This document shows positions 36,193 to 44,174 of a stretch of DNA of 53,310 nt, in pieces. Origin of the DNA: Neptuniibacter sp. UBA6509 (lineage in GTDB: Bacteria > Pseudomonadota > Gammaproteobacteria > Pseudomonadales > Balneatricaceae). The stretch is taken from NCBI GenBank assembly GCA_002435145.1, contig DJLT01000077.1, positions 1 to 53,310 of the forward strand. The letters are read 5' to 3'. Made by a program: the position numbers and the translations under genes. The notes under the pieces were generated by a model. The model had not been told where the DNA came from and searched no databases. It saw only the letters and a program-made list of their open reading frames with translations. Numbering within the stretch: the first letter of the stretch is position 1; every line of letters begins with the position of its first letter.

Positions 36193-36227
36193 GCGCGCAT
36201 TATACAGTATCTTAGTAAGATATTACA
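36193..36227 (-). promoter_or_regulatory. rpsA promoter with GC discriminator
   Basis: On the minus strand TATAAT (36199-36204) is followed by GCGCGC (36193-36198), a GC-rich discriminator typical of promoters under stringent control. The -35, TGTAAT at 36222-36227, is weak, with 17-bp spacing. The spacer contains the perfect inverted repeat ATCTTA-G-TAAGAT (36209-36221). The leader is about 150 bases, consistent with the known autoregulation of rpsA by S1. Confidence 0.65.
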
Positions 36228-36274
36228 GGTGTTTATTGTATTGAAGGTAAAAGATTACTCTGCGGTTGTATCAC

Positions 36275-37054
36275 TCACATGGGGGTGTCGTAATCGCTAA
36301 GTCGTGCATAGAGAGCGGTTTGGCATGGCTTTATCACAGTATCTAGGTCTGTTTTTAAGCTAGATGAGAGGATGCTGCTGTCTTGTTTTCGGAAAAAAGT
36401 AGTAATGAGTCTCTCTTCACGAGGGGAGTTAGCAGCAATATCAATACCGTCACCAACGCAAAAAGAAAAAGCGGGCATGTAGTCTTTTACAAGAGCTTCG
36501 CGTTCTATATCGGAAAGAATCAGTCGCTTACCACCGATGAATTTCTTGTACTCGTTACCGGCAGATGCGGACATGGCTTCAATTTGTAAGTTAGAGAACC
36601 TGCGGGCGTCAGGCATATCTATAAGTAATTTTTTTAATTGTTGTTCTACGGCGGCGACTTCTTCAGTAATGGTTAGCGGTGCGAAATGCTCATTAAGCTT
36701 TTTATACTCTTGTAGAGCATTTATTTCGGCCTTAAGTGATGAAATTTGTGCTTGGAGTACTTCTTGCTCCGCTATGAGTTGTTCATTGTCGTCCATTAAC
36801 CCTTTAATGACTTTTTGAGTGGGAGTGGTTTTTTTTTCAGCAAATGTGGCCGGAAGCTGTTTTGCACCAAGAGCCCCGGTGGTTTCGGAGTGTGTGTTGA
36901 GAGGAATGACAGAGAAACCAAACTTTTCAAGATCCTTAAGATTATCTGCATGCTGCCCTTGAAGTTCATTATAAGCAAGATATCCACCACCACTTAAAAG
37001 TATGAGTATAAGTGGGATGATAATACTTAAAATAATGATCTTTTTGGTCTGCAT
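36275..37054 (-). CDS. Hypothetical membrane-anchored coiled-coil protein
   Basis: A 259-aa protein I cannot place in a family. A single membrane helix at residues about 5-28 is followed by a predicted coiled coil (about 85-120: DNEQLIAEQEVLQAQISSL) and a C-terminal domain with two cysteines (FCVGDGID and KPCQTALY) that could form a disulphide in the periplasm. The topology and cysteines suggest a periplasmic domain tethered to the inner membrane. It sits between prc and rpsA on the same strand, 71 bases downstream of the prc stop. Confidence 0.75.
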   Translation of the reverse strand: MQTKKIIILSIIIPLILILLSGGGYLAYNELQGQHADNLKDLEKFGFSVIPLNTHSETTGALGAKQLPATFAEKKTTPTQKVIKGLMDDNEQLIAEQEVLQAQISSLKAEINALQEYKKLNEHFAPLTITEEVAAVEQQLKKLLIDMPDARRFSNLQIEAMSASAGNEYKKFIGGKRLILSDIEREALVKDYMPAFSFCVGDGIDIAANSPREERLITTFFRKQDSSILSSSLKTDLDTVIKPCQTALYARLSDYDTPM

Positions 37055-37125
37055 CTAGAATACATCTCTCTTTAGAAAAAGCTTAAATGCCTGGGTCTCT
37101 TATATAGAGGCCCCTTATTTAGGGG

Positions 37126-39210
37126 TCACTTGCTCTCTTCTGTTTGTGCCGCAGAGTACTGTAACTGCATTAACGTTGCATCTAACAAAATGCGGCCGCT
37201 TTCAATTAACATAGCTTCTGACTCTGGATTAATCGGACGCCCTTGGCTGTCCTTTTTGAGTTCGTCATCTAACTCTGAAAGTTTTGTAATAGGTTCTAGT
37301 TTCTTTTGTAAACGGCGTTGATTCTCTGTTTCTATTTGCCACGCTTCTGCGCTGTCTCGTTCCTCTTTGAGTAACGCTTCTTGTAGAGGAATAAGACTGC
37401 TTTCTTTACGTATTTCATTTAGTCGTTCAACTTGTTTACGCATAAAAATGAAATCAGGGTCAGTCATTGTGCGTGCTTTATGTCGCTCGTTAATTTTGTC
37501 CATAAATTGTTGGGTGCTTGGGTAAATTCCGTGTGGTGCGGACCTGACTTTATCCCATGCAAGTGCATGGTCAAGCGCGCTTTCACCAATGATTTCTGGA
37601 TCGTATAGGGTTGGGAAATAGATGTCTGGAAGGACTCCTTTGTTCTGAGTGCTTTCACCAGAAATTCGATAAAATTTCGCATGTGTCAGTTTAAGCTGGC
37701 CGTGGTTTAGGGGAAGAAGCGTTTGTACAGTGCCTTTACCAAATGTTTGTCCGCCAATTACGATGCCGCGGTTATAGTCTTGTATTGCTCCTGCAAAAAT
37801 TTCTGAAGCTGAAGCGGATAAACGGTTGACCAATACTGACATTGGGCCGGTGTAGGTGACTTGAGGGTTTCTATCACGGTAGCGTTCTACGCGGCCTGAA
37901 GAATCTTTAACTTGAACTGTTGGGCCTTGCTGAATGAAAAGCCCTACCGTATCGTTTGCTTCTCGTAAAGAGCCGCCGCCGTTGTTGCGTAGATCTATTA
38001 TTAGTCCGTCAATACTTTCTTCTTGTAGTTCATTGATAAGCTTTTCAACGTCTCTTGATGTGCTTTTGTAATCTTCATCACCGCGTTGCAGTGCTGCAAA
38101 ATCGATATAGAAAGCAGGGATTTCGATAACGCCTATACGGAAGTTTCGGCCAAGGTGGTTAACATCAAGAATACGCTTTTGGGCAGATTGTTCTTCAAGT
38201 TTGACCTTGTTACGCACAATCTTAACTATTTTAGAGGGGATCTCTTCCTGTTCTGAACTTTTGATTTCAAGTCGAACAGTGGTGCCTTTTGCGCCGCGAA
38301 TAAGTTGCACTACGTCATCCAAACGCCATCCAATAACATCCTCAATTTCGCCATCGTCTCCTTGGCCTACGCCAATTATCCTATCTGTTGCTTTTAGCAA
38401 CCCTGTTTTGTCTGCAGGGCCCGCGGGCACGAGGCGTACAATCTGAGTAAATTCGTTTTCACTTTTAAGAACTGCGCCAATACCTTCAAGAGATAGGCTC
38501 ATGTTAATTTTAAAGTTTTCGGACTTTCTCGGTGAGAAGTACTGCGTATGGGGGTCGTACTGTTTTGTAAATGAGTTTGCAAACGTTTGGAAAGCGTCTT
38601 CACTGTTAACTTGTAAAGAACGTTTTAGTTGGTTGTTGTAGCGCTTTATCAGTATATCGCGTGCTTCTTGGTCTGATTTGTCAGCCAGTTTTAGATTAAG
38701 TAGGGCGCTTTTTAGTCGGCGATCCCAGAGCGCATTCATCTCGGTTTCGCTGGATATCCAAGGTGCGTTTTCGCGATCAGCGTCAAGGCTTTCGTTTATG
38801 CTGAAATCAAACTCTTTACCCGTTTCAAGTTCGTCTATCGTAAAACCAAGGCGGCCTTCCAGACGTTCTTCAAAGCGATTAAAAATCAGGAATGCTGAGT
38901 CTAAATCCCCATTTTTAATGCTGTCATCTAATGTAAGCCGGTATTTTTCAAATTCATCAATATCGCTTTTATAAAAATAACTTCTTGATGGATCAAGATC
39001 TTTTAAATATTGATCAAAAATTTGGCTCGATAAAGTGTCATCAAGTGGAATTCGGTTATAGTGTCCAAGCTTTAAAGACTCTGTTATTTCAAGCAGGGTT
39101 TGTTTATGAACAGGTTCTGATTCCAGCGGTGTTGTTAACGCAAAGGCTGTGGCAGGAATTAATAAAGAAAATGCGGTAATGAAGAGTGGCTTTAGCAGCG
39201 ATGTATGCAT
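37126..39210 (-). CDS. prc: Tail-specific carboxy-terminal protease
   Basis: A 694-aa periplasmic serine protease (Prc/Tsp, S41 family) that degrades proteins from nonpolar C termini and trims lipoproteins and cell-wall hydrolases. There is a signal peptide (residues 1 to about 24), a PDZ domain near 245-335 (SLEGIGAVLKSENEFTQIVR), and the catalytic core with Ser467 (ASASEIFAG) and Lys492 (TFGKGTVQTL) as the dyad inferred from E. coli spacing. Length is close to E. coli Prc. The ATG at 39210 gives a proper signal peptide; the frame from 39255 does not. Confidence 0.96.
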   Translation of the reverse strand: MHTSLLKPLFITAFSLLIPATAFALTTPLESEPVHKQTLLEITESLKLGHYNRIPLDDTLSSQIFDQYLKDLDPSRSYFYKSDIDEFEKYRLTLDDSIKNGDLDSAFLIFNRFEERLEGRLGFTIDELETGKEFDFSINESLDADRENAPWISSETEMNALWDRRLKSALLNLKLADKSDQEARDILIKRYNNQLKRSLQVNSEDAFQTFANSFTKQYDPHTQYFSPRKSENFKINMSLSLEGIGAVLKSENEFTQIVRLVPAGPADKTGLLKATDRIIGVGQGDDGEIEDVIGWRLDDVVQLIRGAKGTTVRLEIKSSEQEEIPSKIVKIVRNKVKLEEQSAQKRILDVNHLGRNFRIGVIEIPAFYIDFAALQRGDEDYKSTSRDVEKLINELQEESIDGLIIDLRNNGGGSLREANDTVGLFIQQGPTVQVKDSSGRVERYRDRNPQVTYTGPMSVLVNRLSASASEIFAGAIQDYNRGIVIGGQTFGKGTVQTLLPLNHGQLKLTHAKFYRISGESTQNKGVLPDIYFPTLYDPEIIGESALDHALAWDKVRSAPHGIYPSTQQFMDKINERHKARTMTDPDFIFMRKQVERLNEIRKESSLIPLQEALLKEERDSAEAWQIETENQRRLQKKLEPITKLSELDDELKKDSQGRPINPESEAMLIESGRILLDATLMQLQYSAAQTEESK

Positions 39211-39367
39211 AATGTATATCTTGATTTTCTCAGCTTTGGATTCAGTTGTGACCATGTTTGTGGGCTATTAGTTCCCAAACAAAGTTAGTTGAGTGTAGTC
39301 ATGCTGAGCAGTGTTGTAAAATCAATTGCTTATAATCTATTCCTTTATTCTAAGTTAGGATGAAAAT

Positions 39368-39883
39368 ATGAAACGTGCCTTAGGTTTATCTGGCTTAATT
39401 TTGATGTCAGTTGTGTTGAGTGGTTGTGGTGATGATGCAGCGAAAGAAAAGTTCAGAAGTGAATTAATTGAGAAGGCGCTGAATGATGATGTTAAGAAAG
39501 CTGGTGAGGCTTTTTTAAAGGAAAACACTCTGCTTGAAGGGGTTGTAACTACTAAGAGTGGTTTGCAATATAAGGCATTGAAAGCTGGCGAAGGAGAAAA
39601 GCCAACGTTAACTGATATCGTAACAGTCCATTATGAAGGAACGACAATAGATGGGCAGGTATTTGATAGCTCCTATCAGCGCGGTAAGCCCGCTAACTTT
39701 CCATTAAATAAAGTTATTAAAGGATGGACTGAGGGGTTATCTTTAATGAATAAGGGAAGTGAGTGGATGTTGTATATACCTTCTGAACTAGCGTATGGGG
39801 CAACAAGTCCATCGCCAATGATTCCTGCTAATTCAGCGCTAGTGTTTAAAGTTGAATTGATTGATTTTAATGCTGAGAAGTGA
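39368..39883 (+). CDS. FKBP-type peptidyl-prolyl isomerase lipoprotein
   Basis: A 171-aa lipoprotein. The signal peptide ends in the lipobox VLSGC (Cys20), so the enzyme should be membrane-tethered in the periplasm. The C-terminal FKBP domain (about 60-168) has VHYEGTTIDGQVFDSSYQRG, INKVIKGW-type NKVIKGWTEG and ELAYGATSPSPMIPANSAL, and is related to FklB/Mip proteins but with a short N-terminal helix. It helps proline isomerisation during folding. It is divergent from prc and is followed 12 bases later by the M18 peptidase. Confidence 0.94.
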   Translation: MKRALGLSGLILMSVVLSGCGDDAAKEKFRSELIEKALNDDVKKAGEAFLKENTLLEGVVTTKSGLQYKALKAGEGEKPTLTDIVTVHYEGTTIDGQVFDSSYQRGKPANFPLNKVIKGWTEGLSLMNKGSEWMLYIPSELAYGATSPSPMIPANSALVFKVELIDFNAEK

Positions 39884-39895
39884 ATAGGGTTTTAG

Positions 39896-41179
39896 ATGTC
39901 TGATTTATTGAATGATCTTAAAGTTTTTTTACAGCAATCTCCCACCCCTTATCATGCAGTTAAGCAGATGAGCGCTCGTTTAGATTCTGCAGGTTATAAA
40001 TGTCTTGATGAAGGTGATGCATGGGATATTGCTGAGGCAGGGCGTTATTACACATTGAGAAATGGTTCTTCCATTGTTGCTTGGGCTATGCCTGAGGGAA
40101 AATCGTTGCTGGAATCAGGCATAAGGATGGTCGGTGCTCATACGGATTCACCTTGCTTGAAGGTTAAACCTCAGCCTGAAATACACAAGCATGGTTATCA
40201 TCAACTTGGTGTGGAGGTTTATGGTGGTGTACTTCTAAATCCTTGGTTTGATCGTGACCTCTCAATGGCAGGCCGAGTCAGTTATTTGGATGTAAATGCG
40301 AAAAGGCAGCAAGCACTAATCGATTTTGAAAGGCCTGTCGCAGTGGTTCCTAGTCTTGCGATACATCTTGATCGTGAGGCTAACAAAAGCCGAACAATCA
40401 ACGCACAAACTTATCTGCCTCTGATTATTGGGCAGGGTGAGGAAAAGTGTGATTTCAAGCAACTGCTATCTGATGAGTTGGAGCGAAAGGGCGTAGCCGA
40501 CATTGATAAGGTCCTTGATTACGAAATATCACTATATGATAGCCAGCCTCCTTCTTTAGTTGGTTTATCTGAAGAGTTTATAACTTCAGCTCGTTTGGAT
40601 AATTTGTTGAGTTGTTTTATCGGTCTGCAGGCTCTTTTAAATGCAGATCCTACAGAGGGTGCGCTACTCGTTTGTAATGATCATGAGGAAGTTGGCAGTA
40701 TGAGTGCTTCGGGTGCTCAAGGACCTATGTTAAGCCAGGTGATCGAACGTTTGGTCCCTGATGTTGAAGCGCGTGCGCAGATGCTTAACCGCTCAATGAT
40801 GATATCAGCGGATAATGCTCATGGAATACATCCTAATTTTCCTGAAAAGCATGATGCCAACCATGGGCCTCTTATTAACTCAGGACCTGTCATTAAATTA
40901 AATGCAAATCAGCGCTATGCAACCAATAGTGAAACAAGTGGATTATTCAGGGACTTGGCAGAGCAAGTGGATGTTCCGGTACAGTCTTTTGTGGTTCGCA
41001 GTGATATGGCGTGTGGAAGTACGATTGGCCCCATTACGGCAGCTGAGTTGGGTGTAAAAACACTCGACGTAGGTGTGCCGCAATTTGCAATGCATTCAAT
41101 ACGTGAGTTAGCGGGTGCCAAAGATGTTGAGGCTCTTACCAAGGTTCTACAGCGTTTTTATTGTGAATCTAAAGTGTAA
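39896..41179 (+). CDS. apeB: M18 family aminopeptidase
   Basis: A 427-aa cytosolic zinc aminopeptidase. Metal-ligand and catalytic motifs are seen in order: [34 protein letters not shown] (the HEE motif), [11 protein letters not shown] and [18 protein letters not shown], ending with MHSIRELAG. Family members cleave acidic or hydrophobic N-terminal residues as dodecamers. It is probably cotranscribed with the FKBP lipoprotein gene and ends at a clear terminator. Confidence 0.96.
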   Translation: MSDLLNDLKVFLQQSPTPYHAVKQMSARLDSAGYKCLDEGDAWDIAEAGRYYTLRNGSSIVAWAMPEGKSLLESGIRMVGAHTDSPCLKVKPQPEIHKHGYHQLGVEVYGGVLLNPWFDRDLSMAGRVSYLDVNAKRQQALIDFERPVAVVPSLAIHLDREANKSRTINAQTYLPLIIGQGEEKCDFKQLLSDELERKGVADIDKVLDYEISLYDSQPPSLVGLSEEFITSARLDNLLSCFIGLQALLNADPTEGALLVCNDHEEVGSMSASGAQGPMLSQVIERLVPDVEARAQMLNRSMMISADNAHGIHPNFPEKHDANHGPLINSGPVIKLNANQRYATNSETSGLFRDLAEQVDVPVQSFVVRSDMACGSTIGPITAAELGVKTLDVGVPQFAMHSIRELAGAKDVEALTKVLQRFYCESKV

Positions 41180-41196
41180 CGAACTGGTTTGAAGTA

Positions 41197-41229
41197 TGAA
41201 TGTAGCTAGAGAAGGCTGCATTCATTTTT
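41197..41229 (+). terminator. Terminator of the FKBP-aminopeptidase unit
   Basis: TGAATGTAGC at 41197-41206 pairs with GCTGCATTCA at 41215-41224 with one G-U pair, followed by TTTTT. It begins 18 bases after the aminopeptidase stop codon. Confidence 0.88.
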
Positions 41230-41458
41230 CTCTATTGAGTTTAAATCTGCAGCTTACGAAATAGTTTAGTTAATGGTTTTGCTTATTAAGTTTGTTTATT
41301 GCGTCTATCGATAATGTCCGGGAGCTAGGGAACCTGCGATTAGGTCCCGTATTTTAGGTGGTTGAACTGTCTGAATGGATTTCGGCTATTTTTAGGCGTT
41401 TTTACCCCGTTCTGGAATGTCTATATGCTCTTTTTTACAGCATATAGACGGACTTACC

Positions 41459-41845
41459 CTAAGCCCTCATCATCTGATCCACCCGAACCCTATTAGCCAG
41501 AGCTAGAAGCATCGCTAATTTATTATCATTCTTCTTCAGCCCTCGATACCGAGCTTTAGTAAATCCAAACTGGCATTTAATTATCCTGAACGGATGTTCT
41601 ACTTTTGCCCTGATGCTGGCTTTCATATACTCAATGCTTATCGGTGCTTTATTGATACGAGGATGGCGTTTTAATGCGCTAACTTTGCTGGGACGTTCGG
41701 CGATATACCAATCAGCCTCAACGTCTTGCAGCTCTGACCTCTTATCTGCACCTCGATAACCCTCATCAACAAATATAAAGCGCTCTTCACCATGTAACAG
41801 TCTGCAGGCTTGGTTTAGGTCATGCTCATTGGCAGAAGTGGGTAG
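41459..41845 (-). mobile_element. Truncated IS5-family transposase
   Basis: About 130 C-terminal codons of an IS5-family DDE transposase: [22 protein letters not shown] (second catalytic Asp), [20 protein letters not shown] (catalytic Glu) and LANRVRV near the end. The N-terminal half, including the first catalytic Asp, is absent, so the element is dead. The 5' side is fused to an EAL gene fragment near 41840. A perfect 11-bp inverted repeat at 41419-41429 and 41439-41449 lies just after the stop codon. No terminal inverted repeat of a complete IS was recognised. Confidence 0.88.
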
Positions 41846-42263
41846 AGTATCTAAATGACCAAGGCATTGATCCAAAAACAATAGTTGTGGAAATAACTGA
41901 AGGGTTATTCTTAGAGGCTAATGACAATAATTTATCTGCACTTTTATATTTTCGTGATGCAGGTATTCAGGTCTCATTAGATGACTTTGGAGAGGGTTAC
42001 TCATCCTTAGCATACATTCAGAAATACGATATCGACTATCTGTAAATTGATAAAGAATTCGTACAAAATTTGCTTGCTTCAACAGATTCTAAAGTGTTGT
42101 GCGAATCTATTATTGTAATGGCTCATAAGTTGGTAATTGAGGCAATAGCTGAAGGGGTTGAAACTGAAAAGCAAATCAGACGTTAGCTTCTATGGGGTGT
42201 GATTTTGTCCAAGGCTATCTTCATTCAAAGCCCATCCCATTAAATGAATTTATAAAGTTACAA
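41839..42263 (+). pseudogene. Broken EAL-domain (c-di-GMP phosphodiesterase) gene
   Basis: The plus frame from 41839 reads [21 protein letters not shown], then SLDDFGEGYSSLAYI, IEAIAEGVETEKQ and, in a shifted frame, CDFVQGYLHSKPIPLNEF, the C-terminal half of an EAL domain. A TAA at 42043-42045 replaces the Lys of the KID motif, a TAG lies at 42184-42186, and a -1 shift follows before 42198. The N-terminal part, including the EAL motif itself, is missing and replaced by the IS5 transposase fragment. It is not functional. Whether it once carried a GGDEF domain cannot be told. Confidence 0.85.
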
Positions 42264-42467
42264 CTCTGGGTAAAGCTATTCGCTGTTAGGTCGGCTAGCA
42301 CAAACCAAACATCGCTATCCTTCACCTTTCCCCAAAATCCTGTCCTATAAACTAAAGTTTATGCGCATAAGCTGCTGTTTAAATTGGAAAAATCATAACT
42401 TAAGTTTATCGCTATTATCAGTAATTTCTTCTGTAATTAGCTTGTCATTTACATAAGGAGAATATCA

Positions 42468-42734
42468 ATGCTGAAGTTCACCAAACCTCGTTTGCTACTT
42501 ATAAGCATCACTCTAGGCTTGTGCAGTACATTTGCAATTGCCAGTGATAGTGATCTTTGTCTAAGCGGTGAAACGAAAAAAGAAATCACATCGCAGCTCA
42601 CTGACAACGGCTATGAAGTACGTAAGATAAAAACCGAAGATGGTTTTTATGAAGCATATGCGATTAAAGATGGTATTAAGTATGAAGTTTATATGGATAA
42701 ATCTTTAGAGATCGTTCGTGTAAAAGAAGATTAG
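42468..42734 (+). CDS. Exported PepSY-type small protein
   Basis: An 88-aa protein with a signal peptide (residues 1 to about 25, ending in TFAIA) and one PepSY-like repeat: LTDNGYEVRKIKTEDGFYEA then YAIKDGIKYEVYMD, the short form found next to di-haem cytochromes. PepSY domains are thought to inhibit or bind partners in the periplasm. It begins an operon with cytochrome b561 (19 bases downstream) and a membrane HTH regulator. AAGGAG lies seven bases before the ATG. Confidence 0.88.
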   Translation: MLKFTKPRLLLISITLGLCSTFAIASDSDLCLSGETKKEITSQLTDNGYEVRKIKTEDGFYEAYAIKDGIKYEVYMDKSLEIVRVKED

Positions 42735-42753
42735 TCTGCACGGGAGGTAAGTT

Positions 42754-43278
42754 ATGAAATCTATCTATGTTTGGGATTTAGGCGTACGTTTATTTCACTG
42801 GAGTTTAGTGGTTGCTTTTTTTGCAAATGCTTTTTTGATTGATGATGATAGCGACCTGCATAACTATGTAGGATATTTTGTTCTCGGATTCCTGACCTTC
42901 CGTCTTTTGTGGGGCTTTATTGGAACGAACTACTCGCGCTTTAATAGTTTTCCTGTATGTTTTGAAAGTTGTTTCAAACAGTTACAAGATATAGCGTTAC
43001 AACGCAATCATATACATATCGGGCATACTCCGTTAGGTGCTGTAATGATATATAATCTATTGCTATCTATAGCATTAATCGGATTGTCAGGGTATTTGAT
43101 GACGACTGATTGGCTATGGGGGGCTGAGTGGGTAGAAGAATTGCATGAAGGATTTGTTACTTGGGCTGAAATCTCAATTGTTCTTCATATTCTTGCTGTT
43201 ATTTTCGAGTCAAAGCGCAGCTCAGTTAACCTACCTCATGCAATGTTAACGGGTGTTAAAGAAATACCTGACCCTTGA
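42754..43278 (+). CDS. Cytochrome b561-type membrane protein
   Basis: A 174-aa four-helix di-haem cytochrome b of the bacterial b561 family, the type that moves electrons between quinone and periplasmic partners. It begins with the family motif YVWDLGVRLFHWSLV and has haem-ligand histidines in HWSL, DLHNYVG, HIGHTPLGA and IVLHILAV, with LLWGFIGTNYSRF between helices 2 and 3. The second gene of a three-gene operon, it overlaps or abuts the HTH gene. The redox partner is unknown. Confidence 0.92.
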   Translation: MKSIYVWDLGVRLFHWSLVVAFFANAFLIDDDSDLHNYVGYFVLGFLTFRLLWGFIGTNYSRFNSFPVCFESCFKQLQDIALQRNHIHIGHTPLGAVMIYNLLLSIALIGLSGYLMTTDWLWGAEWVEELHEGFVTWAEISIVLHILAVIFESKRSSVNLPHAMLTGVKEIPDP

Positions 43279-43286
43279 GGAAAACC

Positions 43287-43781
43287 ATGTTAAGTACAGA
43301 TCGTATTTCACACCCTTTTTTTATTTTAGCGATAATATTGCTGCAATCGGTCTGTGCTATATTTTTTATCTTTGATGTAGTTGGTGATCTTTCTAACTAT
43401 GAACTATCTAATGCAGAAAAACTCCATCTTGCTGCTGAATCAGTAGCATCAATTGCCCTTATAGTTGCGATTCTTTTAGAAATTAGTGTACTGCGAAATA
43501 TTTTATTACGTAAAGCTCACCTAGAAGATCAACTAACCCGCTCGCAGAAAAATTTACATGAAATTGTTGAGTATCAATTGCGAGAATGGAAACTTACGCC
43601 TGCAGAATTTGATGTTGCTATGTTCGTGTTTAAAGGCCTTAATCCACCAGAAATTGCAGAACTTAGGGGGACATCCGAGGGTACTATCAAAGCTCAATTA
43701 AGTGCTGTTTATCGCAAGGCCGACGTACAGAATCGCGCAGAGTTATTAGTATCAATAATAGATAATATATATTTAAATTAA
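43287..43781 (+). CDS. Membrane-anchored LuxR-type HTH regulator
   Basis: A 164-aa protein with two predicted membrane helices (about 8-30 and 47-67), a short coiled linker, and a C-terminal LuxR/GerE-type helix-turn-helix (about 102-160: LTPAEFDVAMFVFKGL, PPEIAELRGTSEGTIKAQLS). It lacks a receiver domain, so it resembles membrane-bound one-component regulators. The ATG at 43287 with GAGG six bases upstream is the likely start, in the tail of the preceding gene's intergenic gap; a TTG at 43275 overlaps the cytochrome stop. It probably controls its own operon in response to redox or membrane state. Confidence 0.88.
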   Translation: MLSTDRISHPFFILAIILLQSVCAIFFIFDVVGDLSNYELSNAEKLHLAAESVASIALIVAILLEISVLRNILLRKAHLEDQLTRSQKNLHEIVEYQLREWKLTPAEFDVAMFVFKGLNPPEIAELRGTSEGTIKAQLSAVYRKADVQNRAELLVSIIDNIYLN

Positions 43782-43802
43782 GTGGTTAATTAGTCGGCTT
43801 TG

Positions 43803-44132
43803 GGCACAGACTGTGTGAAAACGAACAAAACCCTTCCCGGAGTTTACTCAGGCTTAAGTTGGGAAAATGGTCAGCGAACGCATCAAGGTTCCGCTGATAT
43901 GTCACCCCACATTCAAGGCCTGGGTCGATCACAGGTCACGTTGTTTCCTGAAGTTCTCGACGACTTCATTTTTCCGTACAAAGCCTATAGGTTTGCAGTA
44001 GATAAATTAGGCGCTAATCTGGCTTTGCCTGAAAGTAAGTCCCTAAAATGACTCATTATGGCGATCTGAATGGATAATTTCTCCTTCATGCTTGAAGGCT
44101 GATCCTCAAACCGAGTTTTTACACGGTCTGGG
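43803..44132 (+). mobile_element. Collapsed IS1182-family element with both ends
   Basis: The left end GGCACAGACTGTGTGAAAAC (43803-43822) is an imperfect inverted copy of the right end near 44112-44132, whose complement reads GCCCAGACCGTGTAAAAACT. Between them lies the start of a transposase, IQGLGRSQVTLFPEVLDDFI, the conserved N terminus of IS1182-type transposases, after which the frame decays and stops at 44051. The element is only about 330 bases, so it is an internally deleted, MITE-like relic. Its left end starts about 20 bases after the HTH gene. Confidence 0.75.
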
Positions 44133-44174
44133 CACATAGCAGAAGTAGGCTAAGCTCAGTTATCGACAAAGCGG

